A stretch of 64,000 bases of DNA from Coccinella septempunctata (lineage: Eukaryota; Arthropoda; Insecta; Coleoptera; Coccinellidae): assembly GCF_907165205.1 (NCBI RefSeq), contig NC_058193.1, forward strand, positions 18,055,521 through 18,119,520, read 5' to 3'. Of the stretch, positions 1 to 11,425 are shown in pieces. The notes beneath the pieces are model-generated. The model saw only the letters and a list, made by a program, of their open reading frames with translations. It was not told the origin of the DNA and searched no databases. The position numbers and the translations under genes are program-made. Each line of letters starts with the position of its first letter. The first letter of the stretch is position 1.

Positions 1-536
1 TTATTTTCGAAAATATCTGAAAACGACAAGAACTTTCTACAGGCACTTTTTCACTGAGATATTCCCAGTAAAACACTTTTCTCCTTATTTATATTCTACC
101 ATTGAAAAATTAATTTTCGATAGTTTGATACATTTCGAAGAAATCAGGTCTCTTGTAAGTTTTTTCTTTAAGGTAACGGTTATTGAGAGAAAAATAACAG
201 GTACGTTGCGTGAGTCGTATAGGCGGATATTATGCTGACATTAAAGGGGAACACCAGATAAAAAAATACTGATTGCCTTTTTACTATCATGAAATCTGAT
301 AAATTCAATTACTTTTATTTGTTAGTTTTATTTTTGACAAGGAAATACCCTCTGAAGTTTTGCGCAACTATTCATTTACACTCTGTATATTGGAGAGGGA
401 CGAAATTTGTTATTTCATTCATTGCTTAGTGTGCTGATATGAAAAAATTCAAAATGAATCTTCTAAAAAGAAACTGAGTGGGGAATATTACTGTTAATAT
501 CGAAATGAATGAAATGAGTCTTTATCCACAATAATA
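1..536. other. AT-rich flank, no gene seen
   Basis: I see no open frame with family resemblance, no terminal repeats and no RNA gene here. It ends at the TA dinucleotide that borders the Tc1-like element. Confidence 0.5.
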
Positions 537-1500
537 TACTAACTGACAAAGAAACTGCAACACCCAGATGGAGATGTTTAAATTTTAATTTATTTTTTGG
601 TAAAACATAGATAGTATGACAGATAGTATGAGGTTTTTTCATGAAAACATCTTTTGTTACTTGAATATTGTAGTCGGTTATTGCAATTTTTTTTAAATTT
701 CACAACATACCAGCTGTTCGAGGAGATTTAAAGTCGATCTTTAGTTGCTGTTAAAATGCCTAGAGTAGGTACGTGTACGAAGAATTTATCGCCAGCTAAG
801 TGAATTTGAAAGAGGTCAAATTATTGGTCTACGGGAGGCAGGGTTGTCATTTCGAGAAATAGCTAACCGTACGAACAGCAATCCAACTACTATTACAAGT
901 TGTTGTCCAGCGTGGTTTGATAATGCCCAAAAGCCCCAAAATCGAAGAAGAATAGGCACCAGACGTCGAAGGGGCACAAATGAAGTTCAAGATCCGCGTC
1001 TAATATTTATGGCCATTATAGGGACCGATTCGCGACAACTCACAGAGCATGTTTGGGACATTATGGGTAGAAGGCTAGGAAATTTACCCCAGCCCCTACG
1101 GACTTTGGCGGCTCTGAGACATGGAGTACAGGTAGCTTGGGATAGTATCCCTATCCCTCAAGAAGAAATAGACCATCTTCTTGCATCAATGCAAAGACGT
1201 GTTGAGGGGTGTATAGATAACCGCGTTGGACCAACACATTATTAACAAATTCAAGAAAAAATTGTAAACCCTTCGTTTTTTTTCTGAAAATTTTAATCAT
1301 TTACTCCTTGTTATACTGTCTGTCCAGGCGCAAATAGAAATAGAAACGTGACTTGTCAGATAGTACGTGCAGCGCAGGAAAAAGCTGCGTCACCTCACCA
1401 ACCTGCGTTTCTATTTGTGCCTGGCCTAAATGTTTTGCCAAAAAAAATTTGAAAGTTACACATCTTCTTCTTGATGTTGCAGTTTCTTTGTCAGTTAGTA
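537..1500 (+). mobile_element. Tc1-like DNA transposon, internally deleted
   Basis: The ends carry a perfect 26-bp terminal inverted repeat (537-562 and 1475-1500) starting TACTAACTGACAAAG. Each end is bordered by a TA dinucleotide (535-536, 1501-1502), the target duplication of the Tc1/mariner superfamily. Inside lies a transposase whose middle is missing. At 964 bp it is shorter than a full Tc1 element (about 1.6 kb), so it is non-autonomous. A second, unrelated inverted repeat (about 1324-1425) sits between the gene and the right end. Confidence 0.88.
756..1245 (+). pseudogene. Tc1-type transposase, catalytic core deleted, frameshifted
   Basis: Tc1 transposases bind the terminal repeats with a paired-type helix-turn-helix and cut DNA with a DDE/D core. 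Here an ATG at 756 begins a short N-terminus. After a one-base shift the frame reads LSEFERGQIIGLREAG and then LSFREIANRT, the first helix-turn-helix of the family. An Arg-rich stretch follows. The protein then jumps directly to the family's C-terminus, with QLTEHVWDIMGRRL and later ASMQRRVEGCIDNR before the stop at 1245. The central region with the catalytic aspartates is absent, so the product cannot be a working transposase. The family call rests on both ends matching Tc1 proteins and on the flanking TA sites. Confidence 0.82.
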
Positions 1501-1578
1501 TATTCATGTATGAAGATATATTGAAAAATTCTGAACCTACTAGAGAACCAAACAAAATTTCAATATCAAAATATTTAA

Positions 1579-2616
1579 TTACTCAACATATTGTCCTCTT
1601 GATTGGATACATTTATTACAGCGAACCTGCAACGTCTCTAGACCTTTCAAAAAAAATGTTTCTTCTTGCTCTGCAAACCAGACCTTCACAGCTTTCATTA
1701 CCTCCTCGTTGGAAGAAAATTAACGACCTTTCAAACTTTTTTCAGTTGAGGAAATATGTGATAGTCGGATGGGGCCAAATCTGGTGAATAAGGGGGGTGT
1801 TCTAGTAATTCAAACCCTAAATCACGAATTTTTTGCATGGCAACATGAGATTTGTGTGCAGGGGCGTTGTCCTGAAAAAACAAAACACCTTTGAATAGGT
1901 TGCAGCGTCTTTTCTCTTTGATTTTTCCCCATAGAGTTGTCAGTAATGTCAAATAGTAAGTTTTTCTACCCTTATCCAAAAAGATCAATCATGATTACTA
2001 CATGGCAATCCAAAAAACTGAAGCAAGAACTTTTCCAGCAGATTTTTGGACACGAGACTTCTTGGTCTTGGAGAACCAGAGAGTCGCCATTCCATCGAAT
2101 GTTACTTTGTTTCTGGATCGTAGAAATGTACACAGTCTCATCCATACTAACAATTCGGTTTAAGAAGTCTGCATCGTTTTCCAATCGAGCACAGATCGAA
2201 CGCGATGCTTCTACCCTTGCACGCTTTTGGTCAACATTTAAACATTTGGGGATCCATTTTTCAGAAATTTTTATCATGTTCAAATTGACGAGATCAATTT
2301 GATGAACGCGTTTGTATGAAATATTCAGTGCGTCATATATCCGTTTTAGCCTAATTCGACAGTCTGATAAAATCATGTCATGAACTGCATCGATATTTTC
2401 GGGGACTGACATAGAAACTGGCCTTCCCGATCGGTCATCATCTTCAATGGAAAATTTACTCCTTTTGAAGCTTGCAGTCCAATTTTTCACGGTCGCATAC
2501 GAATGACATTGATCATCAAGGGTATTAAGCATATCTTCGTAAATCTGCTTACTTCTTAAGCCATTAAAATACAGGTACTTGATAATGTTTCGATATTCCA
2601 ATTTTTCGATTTCCAC
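1579..2616 (-). pseudogene. mariner transposase (DD34D), frameshifted
   Basis: A mariner-family transposase excises and reinserts its element at TA sites. The minus strand begins with a helix-turn-helix half (residues 1 to about 110, including GRPVSMSVPENIDAVHDMI) and contains the signature near the first catalytic Asp (SMDET). After a frame change near 1975-1985 it continues with FFQDNAPAHKS and YSPDLAPSDYH. The second and third Asp are separated by 34 residues, which defines mariner. A further shift near 1731 leads to a recognisable C-terminus (CNKCIQSRGQYVE and stop, 1579-1581). Length matches the family's roughly 345 residues, so it decayed by small lesions rather than deletion. I could not find its terminal repeats. 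The downstream end lies within 80 bp of the Tc1-like element. Confidence 0.9.
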
Positions 2617-2639
2617 AATTTCGGTAGATATCTTTTTTC

Positions 2640-3540
2640 TTTTAATTTATTGCGTAACTCCGGTTTACTTTTTTGACCTCAAAATTCACACTGACACTTC
2701 TAATGAGTTATTGTTCGTTGCTATGTTGCAATAATTTTTTTATGCATGGAACTGGTCTAGGCTAACTAGATATCAATACATCCTCGTATTGATCTACATT
2801 GACCTACATGGGATTCATAAGACTGTATGTACTTTTTCTAATTCCACTTGATTGTAGTTATTTCAATCGAAAACCTCAATTATGTGGACTAAACAAATTA
2901 AGCAGTAAATGAAGTGAGATAAAAAAAATGCATAAGTTCCACTTGTTATAGATAATTTCGACATTGGTCTGCTGATGTTGAATATTCAACCCGAGATGCA
3001 ATGATGGAAAGCAATATCCGTGAGCCGTATGCTATTCTTGTTGAACAGAATTTGAATGTAAGTTAACAAAAAAAATGCCACAACGACCCCGGTTCAAATA
3101 ATAATAATAATAATAACATAAGTTAGCAGAAATGGCCGCTCTTTTCCGAAGAATTTGGGAATAGTAGTTGGCCTTACCACTTTTTTTATCTGGGTCTTCA
3201 TGCATTCCTATGGAAACATGTTATGCAACCACCTTTTTTTTTTCTAAACGTAGCTGACGCAGAGTATCTTTAGCAAAAATAGTAAATTTTCCGATTTTGT
3301 GATAAATATTAAAATGTAATCAACGATAAGGCTATAAAGAGTTACAGAGAATATAAAGCTTGTGATAAAAACGAAGTGAAAGAATCCTTCAGAGATAAAA
3401 CTCACGTTGAAATGGCATTAGTTGTCCCTCTGTAAATCCGTATAGCGCCATCTGATTACACGTATAATGTCGATCTCAAGCATCAGGTGTGAAAACTTCT
3501 GAAATTTATATTCCTTTATTTGTTTTCAACACCTCAGCCT
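2640..3540. other. non-coding, short AAT microsatellite
   Basis: No gene-like frame is visible. It contains an (AAT)n run of about 20 bp at 3097-3116 and otherwise unstructured AT-rich sequence. Confidence 0.5.
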
Positions 3541-3542
3541 AG

Positions 3543-3776
3543 TGTAACGATGTGTCTGCCATAAAGAAGTGTGCTCGAATCCTCTGTTCGATAGATGCTA
3601 GAGATATATTGAACCATACCCCTTGATTTTCCGTGCATGGACTGAATTCCTAACTGCTGCCTCTGTTAAGATTTTCAATAAACGTTTCCTGCTCTTGTTT
3701 TCGTTCGCTGGAGATCCCGAAGGCACCGTATTTGTTCGATAAATATATAACGTCTTTTCATTCCAACCCTGTTGTA
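3543..3776 (+). repeat. possible solo LTR
   Basis: The segment starts TGTAACGATGTG and holds a polyadenylation-type AATAAA at 3677-3682. It is flanked by CTAG on both sides (3539-3542 and 3777-3780), which could be a 4-bp target duplication. It is more GC-rich than its surroundings. The right edge ends in TA, not the usual CA, and no internal retrovirus-like region is present. The call is tentative and rests on boundaries and composition only. Confidence 0.25.
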
Positions 3777-6700
3777 CTAGAATGGGCTCTTAGGGGCGTA
3801 ATAACATTGATCTGCGGCTGATTTTCTTTTCAATGTTTACCTTATCTCCGAGTGTTCCATTAATAGAGTGATCGAATCAATCGTCGCATTAGACTTATCA
3901 AGTGTTGCGAAATGGAAATATGGTTTTAGGTTGCTGATTGGTTTCTAATTATAACAGATAATTTCGCTCCATTATACAGAAAGTTTACGCAGGTGAGGCT
4001 TTTTTGACAGAAGTTGGAAGTCACCAAAATAAGTCATTTCACCAAAAATGTTCTATTAAAATATTCAAGATGGCTGAACTACAACCCCTAGAAGTACGAT
4101 AAAATTTCATCAAATATCAAGTACAGGACTGTGGAAGGTGACTCCGGCATCGCAAAAACGAAACAAAATGAACATATGAGTGATTCAGTACTTCCGAGTT
4201 TATCTTATTAGTTGCATCAGGTCACTTGAAAGAATTGAATAAGAGTGAAATAAATGTAGAAGACAGTTTATCGAAAGTGCTTATATTGATAAATATTATT
4301 GTTACCCTATTTAATCCCATTTTTACGACGATTGTTGGAGTGTTCGAACAAGAAGATTGTGATGACCATTGTAAAAAGAAATTGTGAATAATTAGATGAA
4401 TTTTATTGGTGAGATTGTGAACTGATATTAAATTTTTTTAAACTTGTGTCTTAAGCCTTTTTCTATCAGTTGGTATCGGAACAAGCCATTTCATAAAATC
4501 GTGTAAGTTACTAAATAATGAGAAAAATTCGGCAATCCTGAGTTTTCATTTTCATTTCCTCGTAAAAATCGAACTGGTCAATATCCTGAACGAAACCACA
4601 TGGTTGAGTCAGACATCAGGAGATATGTTTTGTCCCATTCTTTCGAAAGAATTCGGATAACAAATGATCTAGGGTCATACCTATGAGGATCTAAAAATTT
4701 CAGTAATCATGTTCAATTTTATTTTTAGAGTTGTCGTTTTGAGAGTTTTGTATAGGTAATTTTTGGTGAAACACTTTATGTTGGCCAGTTCTACCTTGTG
4801 TTAAAAAAAAGCCTAACCTTTAAATACACCATTGAAAGTACAATAATTTTGAGACAGCACCTTGATTTATGTTTCAAGCAAAGATTAAAGAGTAAAAAGA
4901 TAGGAAACAAAGCGACTACCGTGATGTGTTTCAAAAGTGTTTTTAAGGCCACAGACTGGTTGAAATATTAATTCGAAGGACATTTGCAGAAACATATGAA
5001 ATTTTGTTAGATTCCAGATGGCCATTTTGATCAAAGAGGTTTTGAATGTTTTGATTCTTGTACCGTCTTTTGGTCTTTTGTTTATCAAGCTCGTTCTAGT
5101 TGCTCATTATTGAAATTTTTATCTAATTTCTTGGTGATAACCTCAAAATATCGTTAGAAAATTATCGTACGGTAAAGAACTGTGGATTAGATGAAAAAAT
5201 AATGGTAATGTAACATGGTAACATGACTGAATGACTCGGTCATTCATTGATTTTCATTTTCTGTGCTACGAAGTGGATAAAATTTTCAGGGCATAAAGTC
5301 CTGCAAACACTACTGACTACACACGTGCAAAGAACATTTTACTGCAAATCAATTCAGAACTGTTCATCCACGTACATTGTTGTATACAGGAAGCATTCCT
5401 TGCACGAATGGCCTATTTAGGGGTAATTATGACTTTTATACGTCCATTCAATGATTTTCAATTGCTACTCCTTCAATATAATCAACAATGCAAAGGTTTT
5501 GGGCATCGAGTGACTGTCAAATTGTTGTTTGGAAAGTCAAAGTTTTATGAAACCTTTGACGAATAGTAGATCACAGAAGTTGTCCTAGTCAAAGCTCTAT
5601 TCGTTGTCCATAATTTGAAATTTTTGTGAATGTTTATAAATTGCAAATGAAGATATAGCACATCCAACAGAGTATTTCATTGATATCAATTGATTCCAAA
5701 CAATGTTCAGATGAAAACTAACATCCTAGTCACACAACAAAACCATACTTTGGCTTTATCGCTCAGAATGTTTGTTTTCTGATCTCAACAAAATCGATAT
5801 TGAAATCCAATACAAGAAATAGAATTCGAATTTCGCGCCACTCAATTATAAGACAGAAAACTGTTATTAAACAGTTTTTCTGTATTGACAATACGTTTTC
5901 ATCGCCATCTCATTGTCAAATGTGGTTTCACTGGCCGAAATGTAGTCGGTTTTTAGTACTAGATATATGAGGGCGTTTCCTATCTTTCTACTATATAATC
6001 TTTGGTTTCAAAATCATCAGATTCAGGATCAGTAGATTCACTTTTGACCGCAGAGATTTTCGTGCCGATTCGCATATATTAATTAGAAGAGGCATTTTAG
6101 CCCACGTGGAGAACCTATGTTCTATAGATAGAATCTAGATGGTCAGCAATAAAAATATGTGGTACCTACTTGTTGGCTCATCCTAAACAGTCAACATGAA
6201 TTTCTTTTTTGATTCATATATTATAAACGCAATTCTGAATGCTGATCTGAAATTCAGTAATCTCAAAAGTTTTCTTTGTTTGGTATTGGTAAATAATCTC
6301 AAAATTGAATTCAATGCCGTGAAATGATATTTTATTGTTTGCCAGAATAGATGGAAAGTTGCTAAATTAAATTTTTTCGTTACGCTTTGAAGTTACTCGA
6401 TACATTCACTGAATTTCGAGCTTACTTAATTTCTTGCTAAAGTGACCCTACCTCTTGGCTTATACAAACAGCACGTTTCTAAGAGTAATCAACCGGAACT
6501 ATTGTGGAAAGTGCACGCTTCGCTACACGATTGTTTTCTTAAATGAACAGCTACTTTCGAGTCACAGTAATTATGATTTTTATTGCCTGACGGAGTAAAT
6601 AGAAACCTCTACTTCAACATCATTCATATTATATTGCAATGAACATTTAGGCATTAGCGAAAAGGGAGTGCTCTATATTTCATGCTCGCTCAGTCGCTGG

Positions 6701-7443
6701 ATAAATACATAACACGAACAGAAATACCAATTGTGTTTAAACTGAGTCATTATGCCTTCGTAATGGGAGACTGTACGTGATACATAATCGTAACGTTTCT
6801 CTGGTATTGTTGAAGGAAGTGACGATGTGAAATGTGCGTTCTATTTCGAACCAATTCCGAAACGAACAATGAAATTTTCAATCAACCAATTAATGGAACT
6901 TTGATACGGAAGCAGGGTTTCTCTTTGAGGAGCTTATAGGGTTACGGTTCACGCTTGTTACTAAGCATGTGAAGGTTTAAATTCATAGATATTCAAGCCC
7001 TTGTTCAACGAGATATTCCCCGATAAATCGGCACCCACATTCTCTCTACCGTATTTGCAAAACGATTGATTGAATAATCTACAGTTACGGAAAGATGCCG
7101 ATCCAAATAGTGCAACTTGAAAACAATTCTGTGAAGTATTTCTTTAGCAAGTTATTCGTTAAGTTTTTATGTGACCTGTCCGATAATAGGAAATCATCAA
7201 GTTTTCAAATTGATTTGATAAAAACTATATCAAATTTTTGTGTTTCATTTCGAGATGAAGGAAGGAAGAAGGATTTCATTCCAATGCAAAAGAAGCCGTT
7301 TTATTATTCAACTTATTATGCCAACAAATTCAGTAGAGTACCTACATCGCAACATTAACACTAATTTCTGCCTGAGCCGCTTAAACTGCCTTCGGTCTGC
7401 TGGGCGGCATATGTCAATACTGCGAAACCCAATGCAATACAAG
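3777..7443. other. non-coding AT-rich stretch
   Basis: Scanned in both orientations without finding a recognisable coding region, terminal repeat pair or RNA gene. The few open frames are under 90 codons and have no family features. Confidence 0.45.
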
Positions 7444-7546
7444 GGTTGCGTTCACAAACTTACTCCGAGAGTAGAGTATGAGCAGAGAGTTTGTCTCTGG
7501 TATGAGTATGGCCATGCTCAGAGAGCATAAGTTTGTGAACGCAACC
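7444..7546. mobile_element. 103-bp MITE, GGTTGCGTTCA termini
   Basis: Perfect 19-bp terminal inverted repeats, GGTTGCGTTCACAAACTTA, lie at 7444-7462 and 7528-7546. They are flanked by AAG on both sides (7441-7443, 7547-7549), a candidate 3-bp target duplication. The interior is also partly self-complementary. A 3-bp duplication and GG termini suggest the PIF/Harbinger group. A longer element at 14584-15142 shares the GGTYGCRTTCA start. Confidence 0.75.
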
Positions 7547-7621
7547 AAGCTGGGCCATCTCTTCAAAGCTACCTGATATTCACCAACAGATCTGACCACG
7601 ACTTGAATACTGCTCCCATTT

Positions 7622-7765
7622 TTAAGCTGTATTCGGGTTCGAATTTCGTACAGTGCGAGAATGGTTCTAGAACTGCGCAGAGGATTCGATACTAGGGCGC
7701 AACAGTTCTGCGCAGTTCTAGAACAATTCTCGGACTGTCCGACATTCCAACCCGAATACAGCCTA
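7622..7765. mobile_element. 144-bp foldback element
   Basis: The two halves are nearly complementary along their whole length. Outer arms read GCTGTATTCGGGTT (from 7626) and its complement (to 7762). Further inward both arms contain GGTTCTAGAACTGCGCAG or a near copy. It would fold into a long imperfect hairpin. It directly abuts the next MITE, sharing the TAA at 7763-7765. Confidence 0.7.
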
Positions 7766-7963
7766 AAGCCCGTTTGCAACAGCCGAGAATTCTCTGGGAA
7801 ATTCTCTACAAAATTCTCGCAAGAAAACGGCAGGGGTTATTTTGTATGCAACTGAACAGAGAATTCTACCAAAAGTGCGTATGTAACGGTAGATAATTCA
7901 CGGCGCATGAATTTTCGAGTAAATTCTCTAGAGAATTCTCGGCTATTGCAAACGGGCTTTAGA
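7763..7963. mobile_element. 201-bp MITE, CTAAAGCCCGTTTGC termini
   Basis: Terminal inverted repeats of about 30 bp with one mismatch begin CTAAAGCCCGTTTGCAA and continue into GCCGAGAATTCTCT. The interior is rich in GAGAATTCTC-type sub-repeats. A diverged partial copy in the opposite orientation lies at about 48983-49083, so this is a dispersed family. Confidence 0.75.
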
Positions 7964-10900
7964 GTGCAGCATCCAAATACTCATTGAAACTCTTGGATTC
8001 CATCCACGAAACAGCGCGATCGACTGCTCCACTGTAATAACTAGTCTACAGCCCTTCAGACCGGAGCTATAGATATTATCTCATTCGAAGCTCCGCTCAG
8101 CTATAAGAAATGATTAACAAGAACTTCTCTTCACCAAAAACTCTTCTTTTAAATACTTGACTGAAAAATTTTGCAGATGTTTCCGTTTCTTTTGGATGAT
8201 AATCTCCAACAATTCAGAATAAGAAATAAGAGACTGCCCCTCTCCGTTACGGCACTAAATGGTATAGGTTTTCCATTCAACGAGCGGACAAACGAACTTT
8301 TTTTGAAAGAATCGTTAGTTGAAGCCAACTTCTAATGCTTCTTTATCAGTGTCCTATGTCACGTACAGAAAAACATAATACTTTTATTTCATTATAAAAC
8401 ATCTGATGTTGTCCAGGACATAACGAACTTTTTTTTTGCTGGGCATCTCAATTATCTTTAAAGATAGAGTATGGGCAAGTTTCCGGAAACTCCAAAATCG
8501 AATTTAAGATTATTTATTGAAACACTTTTCCAACACGTAAAGGATTCGCTTCAAAATTCAGAAATGTCAGAAACACACTCTTCGAAACTTAGTAAATATT
8601 CGAATATGTACCTAAAAGCTTGTGACGTAGAATGCATTTACTGAAAAGTCTAGTAATTTGTGTTAGTTCGACAACTGTGGAACTGTCAAGAAGGTATAGA
8701 ATTCTATATTCATAGATTACAAAAAATTGTTTCTGAAATCTGTGTCTATACCTTTGAGCCCGACATGCCTCTTCCTGGTATTTCATATTCTATGGTCTAT
8801 ACTCTATACCTTCTTAAAACATTGAACTCTAAAAGAACTTTTCTTTTAGAGTTCAATGTCTCAAAACCGATGACATTTTGCGCCATTGTTTGTTTTCCTT
8901 GTCAAATGTGACCACCAAACTTGATATTTATTGAGTTTATGGTGATCAGAAAACTTTCATGGCCATTATTGATTCGATGGGCGTTGCCGGATTGTGAAAA
9001 TATTCTTCACGGGATATCCGGATATACTATCGAAAATACTATCAAACATGGTTATGAAACTTTTTTTTGGATAAACCGATTTGAAAAAAAAATGATTGGA
9101 ATGGTTTTCAAAATAATATAGAGATAAAAAAGAAAATTTCTGACTACCTTCTTTTCTTTCGTTCCAACTTTCAGGTTTCTCATATTTTCTGGATGTTCAA
9201 TCAATTTTCAGAACGAATATAGAAATATAAATATTTTTTTCGAAAACAGTCCGAAGAAATATTGAAAAAAAAAATAAGTTTCTGATAACATGAAACAAAA
9301 CATGAACAAAATTCGACATATTGTAGATATTTTTGAACAATATAAATGGATATAATTTCTGAATTCCTATTCCATATTTCATTCGGTGATTTTGAATAAA
9401 ATTGGTTGAAATGATAGAATTTCTATTGAACTTCAGAATACAAAAACAAAAATTAAAAGATAAACTTTTGGATACGGTGTGGTATAGGGACATTATGGAA
9501 GACCTCTATTCTAGTTATAATGACGGTAGATCAACTTTAAAATTTATATCTAGCATTCGAACATCCGCTTTTTATATATCTATATATATAGTTTCTGCTA
9601 TCGTACCATGATGAAAATTTCTATTACAGTCCTGCCTTTCTTCCACTATTCATGTTAATACGACTACTGGACATCGAGAGGTTAATAAGGATAGAAGAAT
9701 CCAGTATCAGAGCACAAGAAAAACTGGATCTTGATTATTAGAATTAATTGAATGGAATGGCATGCTGTCTGAGATGTATCCCAAGAAGGAATTCTAGATT
9801 ATGAACTTTCATCAAGAACTACGAACTCGCTCTTAGCTGCAGATGAATTTTTCCATTTGAATTGATCTGAGAGCAAAAATAATATCATATATGTTCTAAT
9901 AATTCAGTATGCCTTGTATGAAAAAAAATTAGGTATAAAGCTGCAAGCATTCTTACCGCATATATTTACACCGATATATTGTAACATTTTCTTGATATGT
10001 TTTTAACTGTTCGTAGGTAAAGGTCAGAAAACGTAACATTCTTTCGGAGTTACATAAAATGCTAGATCATTTTCTGCAGACATAATGAATTCATAATCAA
10101 TAATCTCAACTCAACAATTGGCAGCAAGGATATAAATGTAATATTCAATTGAGCACTATTCAGTGCGAAGAAGAATAGCCACTTTCAATGTTTTGAAGGT
10201 CTAGCCGTATCATGCCTTTTTTATCGTATACTTACTATCGCCAATTTAATGTATAATATCATTTGACAATATGATCGAATCACGTGTAGGCATGGACCTT
10301 GTCTTCAATATTGTTCAGCAATAAATCATGATGAAAAATAAATAACAAAAACGAAAAAATAAAATCTTTCCAATCAACAATTTCTTTTCTAATTGAAAAC
10401 CGAAAATTTCTTTTACTGAGAAGTATCCTAATTTTCATTCATTTCACTTCAATAGTTGCGAGAAAAAAATGAAAATAACTGTCCTCAGGGAATTAATTTC
10501 AGCAGCATGAGTCTTTCCGTATATATTATAGGTTCATATATACCAAGTTTTTTACCTATCTTCTTTTTAATGAAAGGGGAGAAAGTTGGATGTGATAAAT
10601 ATATTTTTCAATAGTCTGGTGTTAAGCTTCAGAGAACGATATTCCACCCATCCACGTCGTAAAAATCTGTCTTTCCAAAATGGAGGCGCTTTGTTCCTCG
10701 GGTGCAAAGATAAATAAATAGTTGAAAGTTAGGAATAGGCGGGGAGAACCTCGATTACATCTATCAGGGCCTTAAAAAAGGTACAAAAGCTATTACAGAA
10801 GGGACTGATTTGGCCGACAAAGAACTTGGCATTTGAGCTCAGGGGATAAATAGGTATACAAGTTTCTTCACACCTCGTCGCACCTAGTTGCCGAATTTAC

Positions 10901-11359
10901 GAGTCTTTGACCAGACGTTTCTTGCAGTTCCTTTTTTAATTTCGAAGGAACAAAACCGTTTACTTTGGAATAGGGTTACAGGAGCAGAGAATTTATTCGT
11001 TATGCTATAAGAAAATTTACTTTTTTTTATTCTGTCATGGATATGATATATATTAGTTGATTGATAAAAATTTTCGAATGAAATTCTATAAATCCTTCAA
11101 TAATTATGAAGCTACTAAGAAAACTTGTATTAGATAAAATATTTCGACTTTCTGGATAATTTGACGTTTGTTAGTTGAGTAGAATGTTAGGAATCATTCA
11201 GTGAGTTGAAACTCATTGATATAAATTTTTGTTCTTTGATTTATTCATGAAAGGAAAGCTGTTGTTTCTCGACATTATTTCACTTCCAGCAGATCGTTTT
11301 TCGTTCCAATAAATTATCCGGTGAAAATTTTTTTTGCGTTAGGGAACATAAAAAAGAAG
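7964..11359. other. non-coding, one strong hairpin
   Basis: No gene recognised. It contains a perfect 19-bp-arm hairpin at 8819-8859 and low-complexity AT runs around 9.1-9.6 kb. Open frames are below 100 codons and unassigned. Confidence 0.45.
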
Positions 11360-11365
11360 AAAGCA

Positions 11366-11420
11366 CTTTATGTGATGACCAACGTTTCGTAAATTTATTT
11401 TTGCATCATCAGGGCTCTAG
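11366..11420 (-). ncRNA. hammerhead-ribozyme-like motif (candidate)
   Basis: On the minus strand the order CTGATGA, a short spacer, then GAAACGTTGGTC is present. This matches the hammerhead core (CUGANGA ... GAAA) followed by a two-base-pair helix III (AC/GU closed by GUUG) and a cleavable C. Very short helix III is what hammerheads of Penelope-like elements and retrozymes show. Helix II is poorly paired here, so this copy is probably inactive. The surrounding DNA may be a decayed Penelope-like element, but I found no reverse transcriptase. Confidence 0.35.
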
Positions 11421-11425
11421 AAAAA

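Noticed and set aside
1353..1787. 144-codon plus frame
   Set aside because: Spans the Tc1 right end and the antisense of the mariner C-terminus; no domain of its own.
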